Shown here piece after piece: positions 35,228 to 45,991 of a stretch of DNA of 64,000 nucleotides (position 1 is its first letter; the number at the start of each line of letters is the position of its first letter). Below the pieces are notes generated by a model. It did not search any database and was not told where the DNA came from. It saw only the letters and a list, made by a program, of their open reading frames with translations. The position numbers and the translations under genes were made by a program. The DNA comes from Moelleriella libera RCEF 2490 (taxonomy: Eukaryota; Ascomycota; Sordariomycetes; Hypocreales; Clavicipitaceae): positions 857,574 through 921,573 of the forward strand of contig AZGY01000010.1 of the NCBI GenBank assembly GCA_001636675.1, in the 5' to 3' direction.

Positions 35228-35984
35228 TGCGACTGTACTGTGTAGGCGAGCATGCGAGCGTGCGTGTGTTTCGGCCAACCCCTTCATGCGCTCGAATAAT
35301 GTACTCGGTCCACCCGCACACGCTCGCACACGATCCATCCATACAGTACAGTATGTACGTGCTATATTAACAAGAACGGCATGCGTCGTATGTGCAGCTC
35401 CACCCGGATCAACTACACCCACCACCACTGTATACTTTACGTTACCATCCCACAAGCCTCTGATAATTCACCGACGACAACACTCTCACCGTTGCACTCC
35501 AGCGAGACAATCATAGTCGTGACAGACAAATTAGTTTTGCATTGAGTATATGCCTTTTGATAACCTCTCTAAGCCGAATGAGCCCTATGCCGTGTTCCCG
35601 AAATAATTCATGTCGAGTTGACGCCCTGCCCTGCCCTTGCTCGCCGTCGCACGTCGAGTCCTCCTCATCCAATCTTCCTTCTCCTGTCACGTCTTTCAGT
35701 CATTCGAGTGCAGCTGCCGAGCAAACATGTAACATGAGGTACGCTTGGCAAAACAAGAGGCTATGTGTCGCATCATGGCATTCGCGCCGGAGCCACGTGG
35801 GAGGCTGCCGTTGCCTTTTCCAGCGCCCTCCTCGCTTCGAGCGCCACGGATAATCAACCCTTGACAAGCCTGACCTCTCCATTATTCACCTCCCGTCCTG
35901 ACTTGCCAGCCAAGACTTCTCTAGTCCTTCCGTTTGCACACCATCAGGGGACTGGACACCGCACTGTGTGCTACCGATTGCTGC
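35228..35984. other. Intergenic, 757 bp
   Basis: Lies between the AKAP7-like start and the Ypd1 stop, both on the minus strand. It should contain the AKAP7-like promoter and leader and the Ypd1 3' UTR. No further gene was seen. Confidence 0.5.
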
Positions 35985-36665
35985 CTAAGCATCGTCGTCG
36001 TTGTGCTTGTCGTAGTACGTCTTGAGTCTCCTCTCAACGTCCTCGTAGTCCGCCTTGACCTCTGCTAAGGCCTCTCCGGAGCGCTCCAAACACAGCTCCG
36101 TGTTTTCCTCGTGACTGCCGTCGACATTCTCAAACTTGCCAAAGCGCTGTATCTTTTCGCAACCGTCGCGTACCTTGACCAAGCCCAAGGTCGCTGATGA
36201 GCCCTTGAGGAAGTGGCCAAGTTCTGACAGCTGTTTCAAATCTCTCTTCTCCCTGTGTCACGTCCAACGCCGATTAGCACCTCGAGCTACCTTTGCAGAA
36301 TCGGGTTGACTCCGAGATCACTTACAGGGCCTTGTCCATCTCTGCAAACGTCTCCCGCGCTTGTGCAAAGAAACCAAAAACGATCGAGGAACTGAACTCG
36401 TCGTTGTCGGGCTCGTCCATTTCGAGAATTTGGTCGAAAGCGGTCATGTCAATCGTGTCCCCAAACAGTTCCGACGCCTCGGGCGGAGCCTTGCCATGCT
36501 GTGAGCCTCCCATACCGATAGATGCCCAGCCTCACATTGGAGTGTCGCAACATGGGGGAATTTCGGGGAAAATGATGCTGCAAGGGGGACAAGAAAAGGG
36601 CAATGGGAGAAAGGGAAAGGAGGTTTGCCAAGTTGGTGACGTACCTTTTCCTCTGCTGACGCCAT
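35985..36665 (-). CDS. YPD1: Histidine phosphotransfer protein Ypd1
   Basis: Three exons, 36665-36645 (only seven codons, MASAEEK), 36498-36326 and 36252-35985, with introns of 146 and 73 nt, giving 153 aa. The HPt signature LGHFLKGSSATLGL places the phospho-accepting His at residue 78 and the conserved Lys at 81. The flanking helices (VFGFFAQARETFAEMDKALE and the acidic C-terminal helix) match the four-helix bundle of Ypd1. It relays phosphate from hybrid histidine kinases such as Sln1/Nik1 to the response regulators Ssk1 and Skn7, controlling the HOG pathway; it acts in cytosol and nucleus. It is normally single-copy and often essential in filamentous fungi. The tiny first coding exon is supported by a phase-0 GTACGT donor and by the family N-terminus. 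Confidence 0.95.
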
Positions 36666-39411
36666 GTTGATGATTTTGGCGAGTTGGCCTCTCTAGTGAG
36701 GGGTAGGGATGGGGTCACGAGCGGAGCGCCGAAAAAAAAGGGTATAAATCAAGAGACTACAGCACTCCCCAAGAGAAAACGAAAGATAAAATTAAGAATA
36801 GATTGGAGGTGGCGTCTAGGGTCTTCGGTACGATAACGGAGATTAATGATGCGACCGAAGTTACAAGAGCGCATGCACGAACCGTGGCCCTCGGCGTGTC
36901 AATAGCCGGAGACCTGGCGGCCGCTTCTCGAAGGAGCAAGGTGACGTCTTTCGGCCGGGAGTTGCGCAGGCTGACCACCGAACACGATTTCGCACTGTTT
37001 CGTAACAAGCAAGATATCAAGCCAGTCGTGGAAGCAGCTGGTTGCTAGAATGAAGCCTGAACGGACAAGGGCAAGAAAGAAAAAGCCGCGCAACAATTGT
37101 TGACAGAATCGGGGGTGAGGACCAGGAGCAAAAGTCGTCGGGCCAGGCGAGTAGCGCGGCGTCTAAGTAATAAATTTCTGCGAGGAGGATCCCTTCCGGG
37201 TGCCGTGGTGAGAAGTGTGGGTTAGACTGCAGAAGACGTCAGTGGTTGGACGGGCAGCCGTAGTGAATTGGCCTCAGCGGGCCGCAGGGTGGGGGTGAGG
37301 CGAGCAGGCTGGTCGATAACGGTTGGGCCACGCCATGTGTGTGGCACTGCTTTGCTCTCGACGCTGCTCGCGTGGGAGAGACCAAGAAAGAAAATGAAGG
37401 AAAAAAAAAAAATCAAAGAAGGACCAGAGAGCGCGGCGGGGGGATGAGAGCCAAGAGAAGGAAACGGCCGAGAGGGGGGGGCGGGGGGAGGCGAATCACG
37501 AGATACACGACGAAGCCGAGTTCATGATGACCAGGTCGAAGGGGAGGGAGAGAGGCTGAGTGGATTGGTCTGTTGGTGATGCAGGGACAGAGTCAGAGTG
37601 CGTGGGCACGCGTTCGGTGAGTGCGTCTTGCAGCCGGCGACGCAAGCCAATGTAGGCAGGTGGGCGAGTACAACAGGCACGGGGAGTGACGTACGGAGGA
37701 AGGGGGGGGGAGGGGCGCGAAGGTGGTCGGCGCCAGGTGATCAGCAGGTCTTCGCAACGGATTGGGCCGGTGGGCGCACAGCGAGCGGGAAGCTGACGCA
37801 ATTGCGCAGCTGTGACCAGAGTCAAGAAGCGAGGGTTAGTGGAGTTGACTGAAAGGGCAGAGAAGAGAAAGAGCGAGACAGCGAGCGACACTTGTCAAAG
37901 GTGTCGATCTGGAACGAGTCGTGGCTCGGCTACTTTTGGATCTCTGCTCGGCTGAAGAACTGGGGGACGGGGATGGGGACGGAGCTTACCCTGGGCGGCC
38001 CCAGCCTTATTCCGATGCTTGGCCGCGCTGAGCAGCAGCTTGGGTAGCTATGTGCTGCACAGTATATGCAGTATATACAGCTGGTGCTTGCAGGGGGGGG
38101 GGGACGATGGTCCAATCCCGTCGGGTCGGGCAAGAGAGGGTAGGGAGGAAGAAAGACAAGAGAGAGGGGGGGGATCTTTGTTGAATCAGTCGAGTTGAAT
38201 GAACGGAACAGGGCGCGCATGACACATACACACGCACGCACGAAAAGAATTAAATAGAAACACGGGCACGCCAACGAAAAGGAGAAAAAAAAAGAGAAAA
38301 TAAATAAACAAGCTACTTGATAGGATACGTTTCGAGGATACAAGGAGGAAGGGGAATGAAACTTTAAAGCAAAGCAGGGACGCGGCAACGATTTCCAGGC
38401 CAGCCTTGCTAGCGTCGGCGATATGATTCGACAAAGAGAATGCCGCAAGAGCGTCTTCCCAGCGGAGGTTTGCAGGTGGGGAGAGGCGGCGGAGGAGGCG
38501 GGCTAGCCAGACCTGGCCCAGATCAGACGCATAGTACTTGTTGTATGGATGTCTGGTGCATACAGGTCGAGTGTGCTCAGAGTCATGCGGAAAGAAGTAG
38601 ACGTGTAATCACATCGATTCGGCGAACAATCCAGCGACGCCCCCTCCCACCGTACGCTGTCTCGTCGTCGTCAACCGAGTGACGTTGCGCAGAGAAGAGG
38701 TGAAATGTCACCGATGAGGTCACAGGGTGACGTGACGTCTTTGGCGGGCGCACGTTGCTCAGGCATCAGGCATCAGCAGCCAGCAGCCAGCAGCCAGCAG
38801 CTGTGCTCACTGCGCACTCCGTACTCGGTACCTTTTTAGCTTCGACAGCTGTGCCCCGCCCAGAGCGGCATGGACCAGGAGATCCACAGAAGCTCTGCTT
38901 GACAGCGCAAAGCTCATGCAACCACAACCACGGCCACACCGGTCCTGTAGGACGGAGAAGGAAAACCTGACCCGGGTGACCGGTGTGCGTGTGCCTTCCT
39001 CGCGACACGCGCTGGCACTGGAGGATCGGCGACGCCATCTTGTCGTGATATCAATCACCCACCAAATCACCGCATTGCCGCATCATCAACCGCAAGAGAC
39101 GGTCAAGGCGTGCCGCTTGTTACAACGAATCCCTCCCTCCTCCCTCCCCCCTCCCCTCACATCTTCCTCCATCTCTTGCAATCTCTCGGCAATCGAGCAG
39201 GCAATAGCAAGAACAAACCGTTCCCTCTCACGGGCCGCCTGCGTTAGTGTTTCTAGGGGGGGGGATAGAGAACGACGGGACGAGTGTTGCCGACTTTCGC
39301 TTTCCCTTTTTCAAATTACGTCGCCAGGGTCCCCTCCCTCGTGCTACTGTACCCCTCCAAGCCCTTCCGGTGCCACATGTGGTTGCACCATGAGGACCCC
39401 TCTCCAATCCG

Positions 39412-39445
39412 CCCCCCCCCCCCCCCCCCCCCCCCNNNNNNNNNN
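39412..39445. other. Assembly gap beside a poly-C run
   Basis: C24 (39412-39435) is followed by ten Ns (39436-39445). The ten Ns are probably a placeholder rather than a measured length, and the C run may be an artefact of sequencing or gap filling. Confidence 0.95.
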
Positions 39446-42169
39446 CACTCGACCGCCGCCGCCGGCCTCGCACCACGTCTTCTTTCGGCCGTCACGCAGA
39501 TGCAGCCTGCATTCCACGATTTCGAAAAAATACCCCATCAGGTATGTCGACTACTGTATGCAAAGGGCCGATGGAACGGTAGCCGCCGCCTGAGTCCATC
39601 TCCTTTGAGGAGAACATGGTTCGTCGAGGCGCTTGCCGTGCTCAGATCGGGACGTGGCACGCGCTCTCTTTGCTGGCATTATCAGAGCCAGAGCCATCCC
39701 ATCAAAGGAAAAGTCGACTCTATTACCGCTTTGACCAGGCAACGTCCGACGTTTCCCCTGCCTAGATCATCGGACCGTCAGCTCGCCACTAATCATAATC
39801 GTGGCTTGGCCGAGCGACAGACGAGAAGAAGCGTTTGGAGAAGACTGGGTCTCCAATCTCGACCAAAGAATGGGTCGGGACACTTGATCCTGGCATATCG
39901 GATGCAGGCCTACTGTACTCACTGCCGTGTCCCCATGCTGCTTCTTTGTCTCCCGGCTACGTACATACATACCTGCACATGAGCATAACCGCCGGTATTC
40001 CATTTCCGTATCCTTGTCATGGGCCATAATTGGGCATCTACTATGAAGACTTTCGACACAAATCTACCTTGGACCGCACATCTCGGAGAATGCGCTCCCG
40101 TCCCTGGTCTCCGTCAAAAGCCGCCCTGAGCGGGCTCTGTTTGAGACGGAGGCGTTATCCGAGGCAGGCAACGGACTGCCATCCCCGCGCATTCCCGAAG
40201 CCACGTGTGTCAAAATCTCCTTTTTGAATTTCTCTAGTGCACGACCCTTGGGAAATAGATGAAACTCGCAGATTTAAAATTAGCAAATCATCAGATAATT
40301 GGTCAGACTTACATCACATGAACAGCCGAGGGGTACGCCTTCACTCACTGCTCTTCGACCGACGGGGTGTCTGAGCTGCAGAAGATGGCCTTCTTACTCC
40401 AGGGCCGATGCAGAGTCCTGTGTCAACCCAATTGCATCAGCTTTATCTGAGCTTTGCGCTCTGCGCTGTCAGTTCTGTTTTCAGCCCACCGCCGAGCCAT
40501 CGTCTGGCAAAGCAAACTTTATTGTCCCGTTTTCCAGCAAAGCCGCGCGGGTTTGGAATGATTTGGCGTCCATTCTGGTCTCGTACACCACAATTCCTGG
40601 CACGGCGAACTGCTAAGCCGTGCATCTCCGTTGAGTTGACTAATGACTAACAAGAGGACACGCCCCTTGCATGTCACACACATTGTAAGCTGGCAATGAT
40701 TGACCGCTTCACGCAGCCGGGTCTTTGTCCAGTTGACACCTGAAACTAGGCCAGTGGCAGGTGTAAGGCCCGGTCTCTATGGATCGCCTTGGTAAGTCTG
40801 TACCGCTCAATGAGCAGCACAATGTCGTCACTAGTCCGGTCAAGACGTTGTTTTTCTGAGCGTGCAGTGAAAGTCGGGCTTCAGCAAGCCCAACAGCGAC
40901 TCGGACTCGAGGGAATAAAATATGGAGAATCTCGAGGACGTGGGCCAAACGTGAAGCTGCGAGAAGTCGAAAAGTATGCAAAATCTGAGACGAGATCTTG
41001 ATGATGAACTGTCGAGCGCTTGCATCGGATTTCAGACTTCCCGTTCCCTCCACCCTGTTCCATCCAAAACGTCCCCAATCCCATCAATTTGGCTCGTCCT
41101 GGGAGCACGAAGAAAGCCTCTTCTTTCTCCCTGCTTGAGACAGGACTTTTTTTTTTCCCCCTCCAAAGGTCGGACTGGTTTATTACCCAAGAGGGCGCAT
41201 AAGCGCAGAACTTGAAGATAGGCGCGGTGCTGTCTGTCATGTTCGGGTACGCTCTGATGGGGCGATCATTTCGAGACGGGGCCTGTCGCCAGCAATGCCA
41301 TTCAGCGCTCATCTTGTGCCTGCTTTCTTCCCTCTGGCCCAGCTCTCTAAGCAAGGAAGTAGATTAGCACCGCGGCGATGATGGCTCTAAAACCCCTTCC
41401 GACAAATCAAGGGATGAAAGCCCAAGATACTTCACTTTATGGCTCATTACTTCACATCATCCTTGGCCTTCATAGTGTTTCAATCTTTGCAAAATATGTG
41501 CAGTGCACTTGTGAAGTTTTCAAGACCCTTCAAGAATGTTCCGGGAGGTCCAAGCAAGAAATATCACTATTTGTTCCGAAAGGCTGCTGGACAGACCGTC
41601 CCAGGCCGGGCCTGTGAACGACGCGCAAGATTGACATCAGTCTTCTCGATATTGCCGTGCCAGAACGCCCTCTCAAGAATCCAGAAGTTCTACAGAAGTT
41701 CTGCACCGGGTCCACAGGTTTGGTCTGGGAAGTAAGGTGTCGGAGCACAACGATGGGTGACGCAAGCATGGGGCTCAGAAGAGCGAAGGGTATCTCGATG
41801 GTTCCATCTTTCGCAGATTCTCCGGCGAAGACAAAACTCAGTTGGACGAAAGACAAGGTCAGCTCTTGTTGCCGCAGGTCTCTGACTGTTTTCAAGTGAG
41901 ATGCTGAAAATCTTCTCGCCATGTTAACTCGCACCTGCTTCCCCATAGTCTCACGATTACCGGGCGAGAGGTGTTATTTTCCGGATCTGATCTCTACAAG
42001 CTGCGAGCCGTGCCATGCCCCGGTCACTGAGGGTCGTGCATCCGCATCTCCTCCGCCGCCAGGACCAAATGCTCTCCAAATTCACTTTTGTGATATCGAA
42101 TTCCTGATCGAAGGGGCACGCCCTTTTCCACACTGAGCATCATGTCTTCGAGAAGTGTGGTGATGTAAA

Positions 42170-42219
42170 GTTGAAATGGACCTTTCTCTCACAAGTTGGA
42201 ATGAAGCTTTCTCTCACAA
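42170..42219. repeat. Imperfect tandem duplication of 25 bp
   Basis: Two adjacent 25-bp units, 42170-42194 and 42195-42219, match at 22 of 25 positions and share the perfect end CTTTCTCTCACAA. They lie 60 bp left of the inverted repeat at 42279-42380. Confidence 0.75.
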
Positions 42220-42278
42220 ACAATGGCAGCATTTTCGAGGAGAAGCACCCCTTGCATCATGGCCAACAACTCGATTCT

Positions 42279-42380
42279 GACCTCCCAGGAAAAAGAGATC
42301 TTGCATGTGTCGAGCCTGGAGCAGCCTATGTGACACATGCACCTATGTGACACATGCAGATCGCTCTTTTCTGGGAGGTC
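42279..42380. repeat. Imperfect inverted repeat enclosing a 17-bp tandem repeat
   Basis: The left arm 42279-42311 begins GACCTCCCAG and ends TGCATGTGTC. The right arm 42349-42380 begins GACACATGCA and ends CTGGGAGGTC. The arms pair along about 30 bp with a few mismatches. Two perfect tandem copies of CCTATGTGACACATGCA occupy 42325-42341 and 42342-42358, so the left arm can pair with either copy. This could be a degraded miniature element, a hairpin RNA source or a recombination relic. Confidence 0.75.
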
Positions 42381-43128
42381 GGAAGGGGAACAGTCTTCGC
42401 CAAGTTTTCTGTAGGAAGGAATCGAAGCGAACCCTCAACGGTCTGATCCAGGAATGCCGAGCTTCCACTGAGGGCGTGTAAGTCGGCCCCATTGGCAGTA
42501 TCGCTTCTGGGTCCTGCGCGGCAATAAGCATGACTAGGACCAAGGGAAGGGCTATATCAGTGTGAAGACCAAAGCAATCACAGTAGAGAATCAACGCCGG
42601 TCTGTACCTATTCCTGGCTCAGTCTATCAATCAGGCGTCTACTTTTCGGGGCCTGATCTGGGCTTGGCAGGGTTATTTATACCGGCTGCCTGCCCAAAAA
42701 GCGTAACAACCGTGCCTGAAAGAAGAAACCGCATTGGGGTAGAGAAACGACAGGTTCCGGAGGTTGCAACTCATTGCTGCCGGCTTAGCAGTGGAAGGGA
42801 GGACAATGGGCTTTCCACGATGACTATCCATCACGGCTGAAAGGTAGCGCACTCGTTGCGCGACAGGCCATCATGCGTCGCCCGCCCAAACACGACAAAA
42901 GACTACGACCAAGTGAGGGTGACGATCATGAGCGCTATGCTCGGAGGTGCCAACGGGCGGAAACGGCTGGCCTGCGCTGGATCCACGAGCGTCTTTGTTG
43001 TGGGCGCCATAGCCCCCCCAGCCGCGCAGGTAGCCCAACACTGAAAAGATTGATATCGTGATGATGATGGACAGACAAGGTGGGCCACGTGTAGACCAAG
43101 GAGACACGGCCATTCAGGTCTAATACTA

Positions 43129-43318
43129 TTTTCCCTTTCTTTCCTTTTCCCCTCTTTTATTTCCTTGTCTTTCCCCTTGACTCTTTTATTTCTCTCCTTT
43201 TCTTTTCTTCTCTTTTCTTTTTTTTTCTCTTTTTTTCTCTTCTCTTCTCTTCTCTTCTCTTCTCTTCTCTTCTCTTCTCTTCTTTTCTTTTCTCTCCTCC
43301 TCTATTCTTTACTTTACA
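43129..43318 (+). repeat. Pyrimidine tract with TTCTC pentamers
   Basis: About 190 bp almost purely C and T, with about nine regular TTCTC units at 43235-43280. The only open frame across it is a translation of the repeat. Confidence 0.85.
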
Positions 43319-44009
43319 CTGCTAGATGCATGCTCAGACACAAAGAAGGTACACCCGGAGAAAATCCCAGCAGAACTAGCCTCACAAAGCGGCCGGCAGG
43401 CTCGGGCCGTCTCGAAAGATTTGCACACATCTCGTTTTTTCTTTTCAGTCCGCTTTTGTGTGTGTGTGTGTGTGTGTTTGCCACGAGAACGCGAGTTTCG
43501 TCATGTTCAGGAATCACCGGACCGAGCCCTCCCAGGAAAATTCTCGTAAACGCCCAGTTTGACTTGGCCAGGTGCTGTGGCAGGCGCGATGGAGCGATCT
43601 GACCGAGGTAATGGTGAGAGAAAGGGGCATTGCGCGACGCGTATCCCGCAGCACTCAGCTGGCTCATCAGCGCGATGATGACGGGTTGCTCACACACCCA
43701 GATCTTGTAAACGGCCACGTAACTCAGACTGCCACCTCATACTTGTAGTACGCCGACGCTTTCCCAATCGGGCTTTTTTCCTGTGCATGCACATGGGCAT
43801 GTATGTATGTATGCACCCACGCGCTGCTGCTGCTGCTGCTGCTGCGAGAATTATGTGCAAACACGTACGTGATGCGCTACATACATAACACACGCCGGTT
43901 GGACATGATCGGTCGAGGCACACAAATCATTGTCACACAGATATGTATGACCATAGTGCACAACTGGATCAGCCCCGGCCCAGACATTGCGTATTCAAAT
44001 CTAAGGCCC

Positions 44010-44035
44010 GGGAAGGGAAGGGAAGGGAAGGGAAG
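44010..44035 (+). repeat. GGGAA pentamer microsatellite
   Basis: Five consecutive GGGAA-type units on the plus strand, following a GGCCCGG. The TG dinucleotide repeat at about 43456-43477 and a CTG trinucleotide repeat near 43824-43845 lie just upstream. Confidence 0.85.
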
Positions 44036-44845
44036 GAAAGAAGAAGGGGGACCACTGCTGCGGTGAAGTGGGCTTGCAATGTGCCAATGTGTAGTACGTA
44101 GGGATGTGGTTGTGGTGTGTGTTCTGACAATGACGCAAGATCCACGACAACCCAATAAGCCGGCGGTTATTATAAGATAACTTCAAGGGTCTCTGATAAT
44201 CCCCGGCTGCGCTGGGAAGCCAAAAAAGAAAGCAAATCCCAGCAACCTCTATTCCCCCTCTCTTTCCTTCCCCCCCCTCTCCACTCCGTGGTCCTGCCCC
44301 GGTTTAAAATCCAGTCGCCCACTGTGCCGTTTCAACACATCATGATGAAGAAAGAGTGTGAGGCGGCCCAGGCGACGCACGTGGGTGCTCGAGGTGGCGG
44401 TGAGCGCGTTGCCTTTGCCGACCTGTGTGCAGGTGTACGAATGATGACACCCCGCGGAAAATAGGAATCGGCCATGCGTGGCTAGTGTTGCACGCATGTG
44501 GTGCACATCGGATGATGAGTGTGTCCTGCCTAAGACAGGGCCCAGGCGGCGGGAGAAAAGAAACACTTGATTCATTCGGCATGCATAGATCATCGCCGAG
44601 ACTTGGCGGTCGAGGAGAATCCAGATCAAAGGCGGGGTCTGCATGACGAAGAAGAATCGGACATGGACGAAGCTCATCGGCCCGTCCAGATTCGATAAAA
44701 AAATCATTAATATATGATGCATATCGTATGTGACTGCTGCGGTATTCTAGAGCTTCTGGGAGAATAAAAAGAGAGAGAGAAATGGATAATAATTAAACAG
44801 CCCGAAAAATAAAGATAGATAGCCCGTAATTGTACCAAGAGTCAA

Positions 44846-45991
44846 TCAAAACATAACCTTGGACGCAACACTCAACAGCCATGCCGCATCCTTCCAGCCG
44901 CCTTCATCCGAGGTAGGCGGCGGCAACCGATCTGCGGGGGCGTGAAGAAGATGCTCAAAGTGTCTGTGAGAGCTGTTGCTGCGGCCCAGGCGCGCCACGA
45001 ACTCTTCATGGTCCGCCTCGTCCCCCTCATCCTCGTCGGATTCTTCCTCCTCGTTCTCGTCAACCTTGAACAGGGACCAGCCAATAACGTTGCTGATCCA
45101 CGAGCCCTGACCGGCGGTGCCGTGTCGCACCAGTCTCCGCACCGTGGCCTCGTCCTCGTGCGTCGTGTCCTGCTCCAGTTCCTCGAGCTTCTCGTCCAGG
45201 TTGACAAAGTCGGGTCCATCGTACGTGGAAAAGTAGGAATCGCCGCCCTCCAGCAGACCGGAGCGGTCAAGCGGGGTGCCTATATGGCTGCGGCTCTCAG
45301 CCATGCTATGCTTTCGGCTGTTGAAGCGGCTATTGATTCTGCTCCTGTTGGGCGTGACGTCGTCGTCGTCGTCGGCCACGGCAGAGCTGCCTCGCCGGCT
45401 GGCGCGGTGACTGACGGCTTCTCGCTCCCGGGCCAGCTCGTGCTCGAAGGCCTCCTCCTCGGCATCGTGCATGCCCGCGAGGCTGGTGGAGCTCTGTCGC
45501 GAGACGAGCCAAGACTGGCCCTTGTACTCCCTCGCCTCTGAGCTGAGTAGGGCTCCCGCTCGCAACAGCCAATCACTGTCGTTCTCGTTACCGTTTCCCA
45601 TGGCGGCAGCGGCGGCATCGCGTCGGCGCGGCGACGAGGCCCCGGATCTGGACCTCTTGGACGCCAGCCCCACGCTCAGATGTGTCGAGGACTTGCTTTT
45701 GGAGAGAGGACCGCCCGAGACTGACGGTGTGCGATGGTGTTGGTGGTGGTGGTGGTGATGGGCTCGGGAACCGGGTGTAACGGATCCCCGTGATAGGAGT
45801 CGCGGCGTCGTTGGTGCTGACTTGCCCTGAAGGTAGGTGCCGTGAAGCTTGGTGAGGGATTCAGGGATGGCATCGCTGTCATTGATGGGCAGCTTGACCG
45901 TGAGCGGTGCCAACGACAGATGATTGATGTTTGTGGTGGAGCGGTTCTTGCGCCGCGCGCGTTCCGAGTGCTGGTTGTAAGCTACATCCAT
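44846..45991 (-). CDS. DUF3984 fungal protein
   Basis: A single coding exon of 381 aa from MDVAYNQHSERARRKNRSTTN at 45991; a pyrimidine tract ending CGGCAG just upstream suggests an intron in the leader. Recognisable DUF3984 blocks are NINHLSLAPLTVKLPI (about residues 21-36), KLHGTYLQGKSAPTTPRLLS (about 48-67), SDWLLRAGALLSSEAREYKGQSWL (about 139-162), YDGPDFVNLDEKLEELE, and a C-terminal block GQGSWISNVIGWSLFKVDE followed by an acidic run. Variable Ser/His/Arg-rich stretches, including a His-rich run, separate them. No membrane segment or catalytic motif is visible. The family is fungal-specific and of unknown function. Confidence 0.87.
   Translation of the reverse strand: MDVAYNQHSERARRKNRSTTNINHLSLAPLTVKLPINDSDAIPESLTKLHGTYLQGKSAPTTPRLLSRGSVTPGSRAHHHHHHQHHRTPSVSGGPLSKSKSSTHLSVGLASKRSRSGASSPRRRDAAAAAMGNGNENDSDWLLRAGALLSSEAREYKGQSWLVSRQSSTSLAGMHDAEEEAFEHELAREREAVSHRASRRGSSAVADDDDDVTPNRSRINSRFNSRKHSMAESRSHIGTPLDRSGLLEGGDSYFSTYDGPDFVNLDEKLEELEQDTTHEDEATVRRLVRHGTAGQGSWISNVIGWSLFKVDENEEEESDEDEGDEADHEEFVARLGRSNSSHRHFEHLLHAPADRLPPPTSDEGGWKDAAWLLSVASKVMF

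Larger units (their letters stand above)
36666..44845. other. 8.2-kb region without a recognised gene
   Basis: The first ~1.5 kb upstream of Ypd1 is pyrimidine-rich on the Ypd1 coding strand and is probably its promoter and a long leader. Beyond that lie poly-G runs near 37476 and 38093, the assembly gap at 39436-39445, a TC-rich block at 43129-43318, TG, CTG and GGGAA microsatellites at 43456-44035, and the duplications at 42170-42380 listed separately. Open frames are short and unrelated to known proteins. Confidence 0.4.

Noticed and set aside
37496..38448. Possible multi-exon minus-strand gene upstream of Ypd1
   Set aside because: Several splice-like sites exist, but joined exons run into stops and the region reads as a pyrimidine-rich leader or promoter.
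38916..39982. Plus-strand frames of 225 and 232 codons reading across the gap
   Set aside because: They cross the ten Ns and a poly-C run, so the reading is not real sequence; the remainder looks non-coding.
43165..43602. Open frame across the TC-rich tract
   Set aside because: It is a translation of a microsatellite (Ser/Leu/Phe runs).
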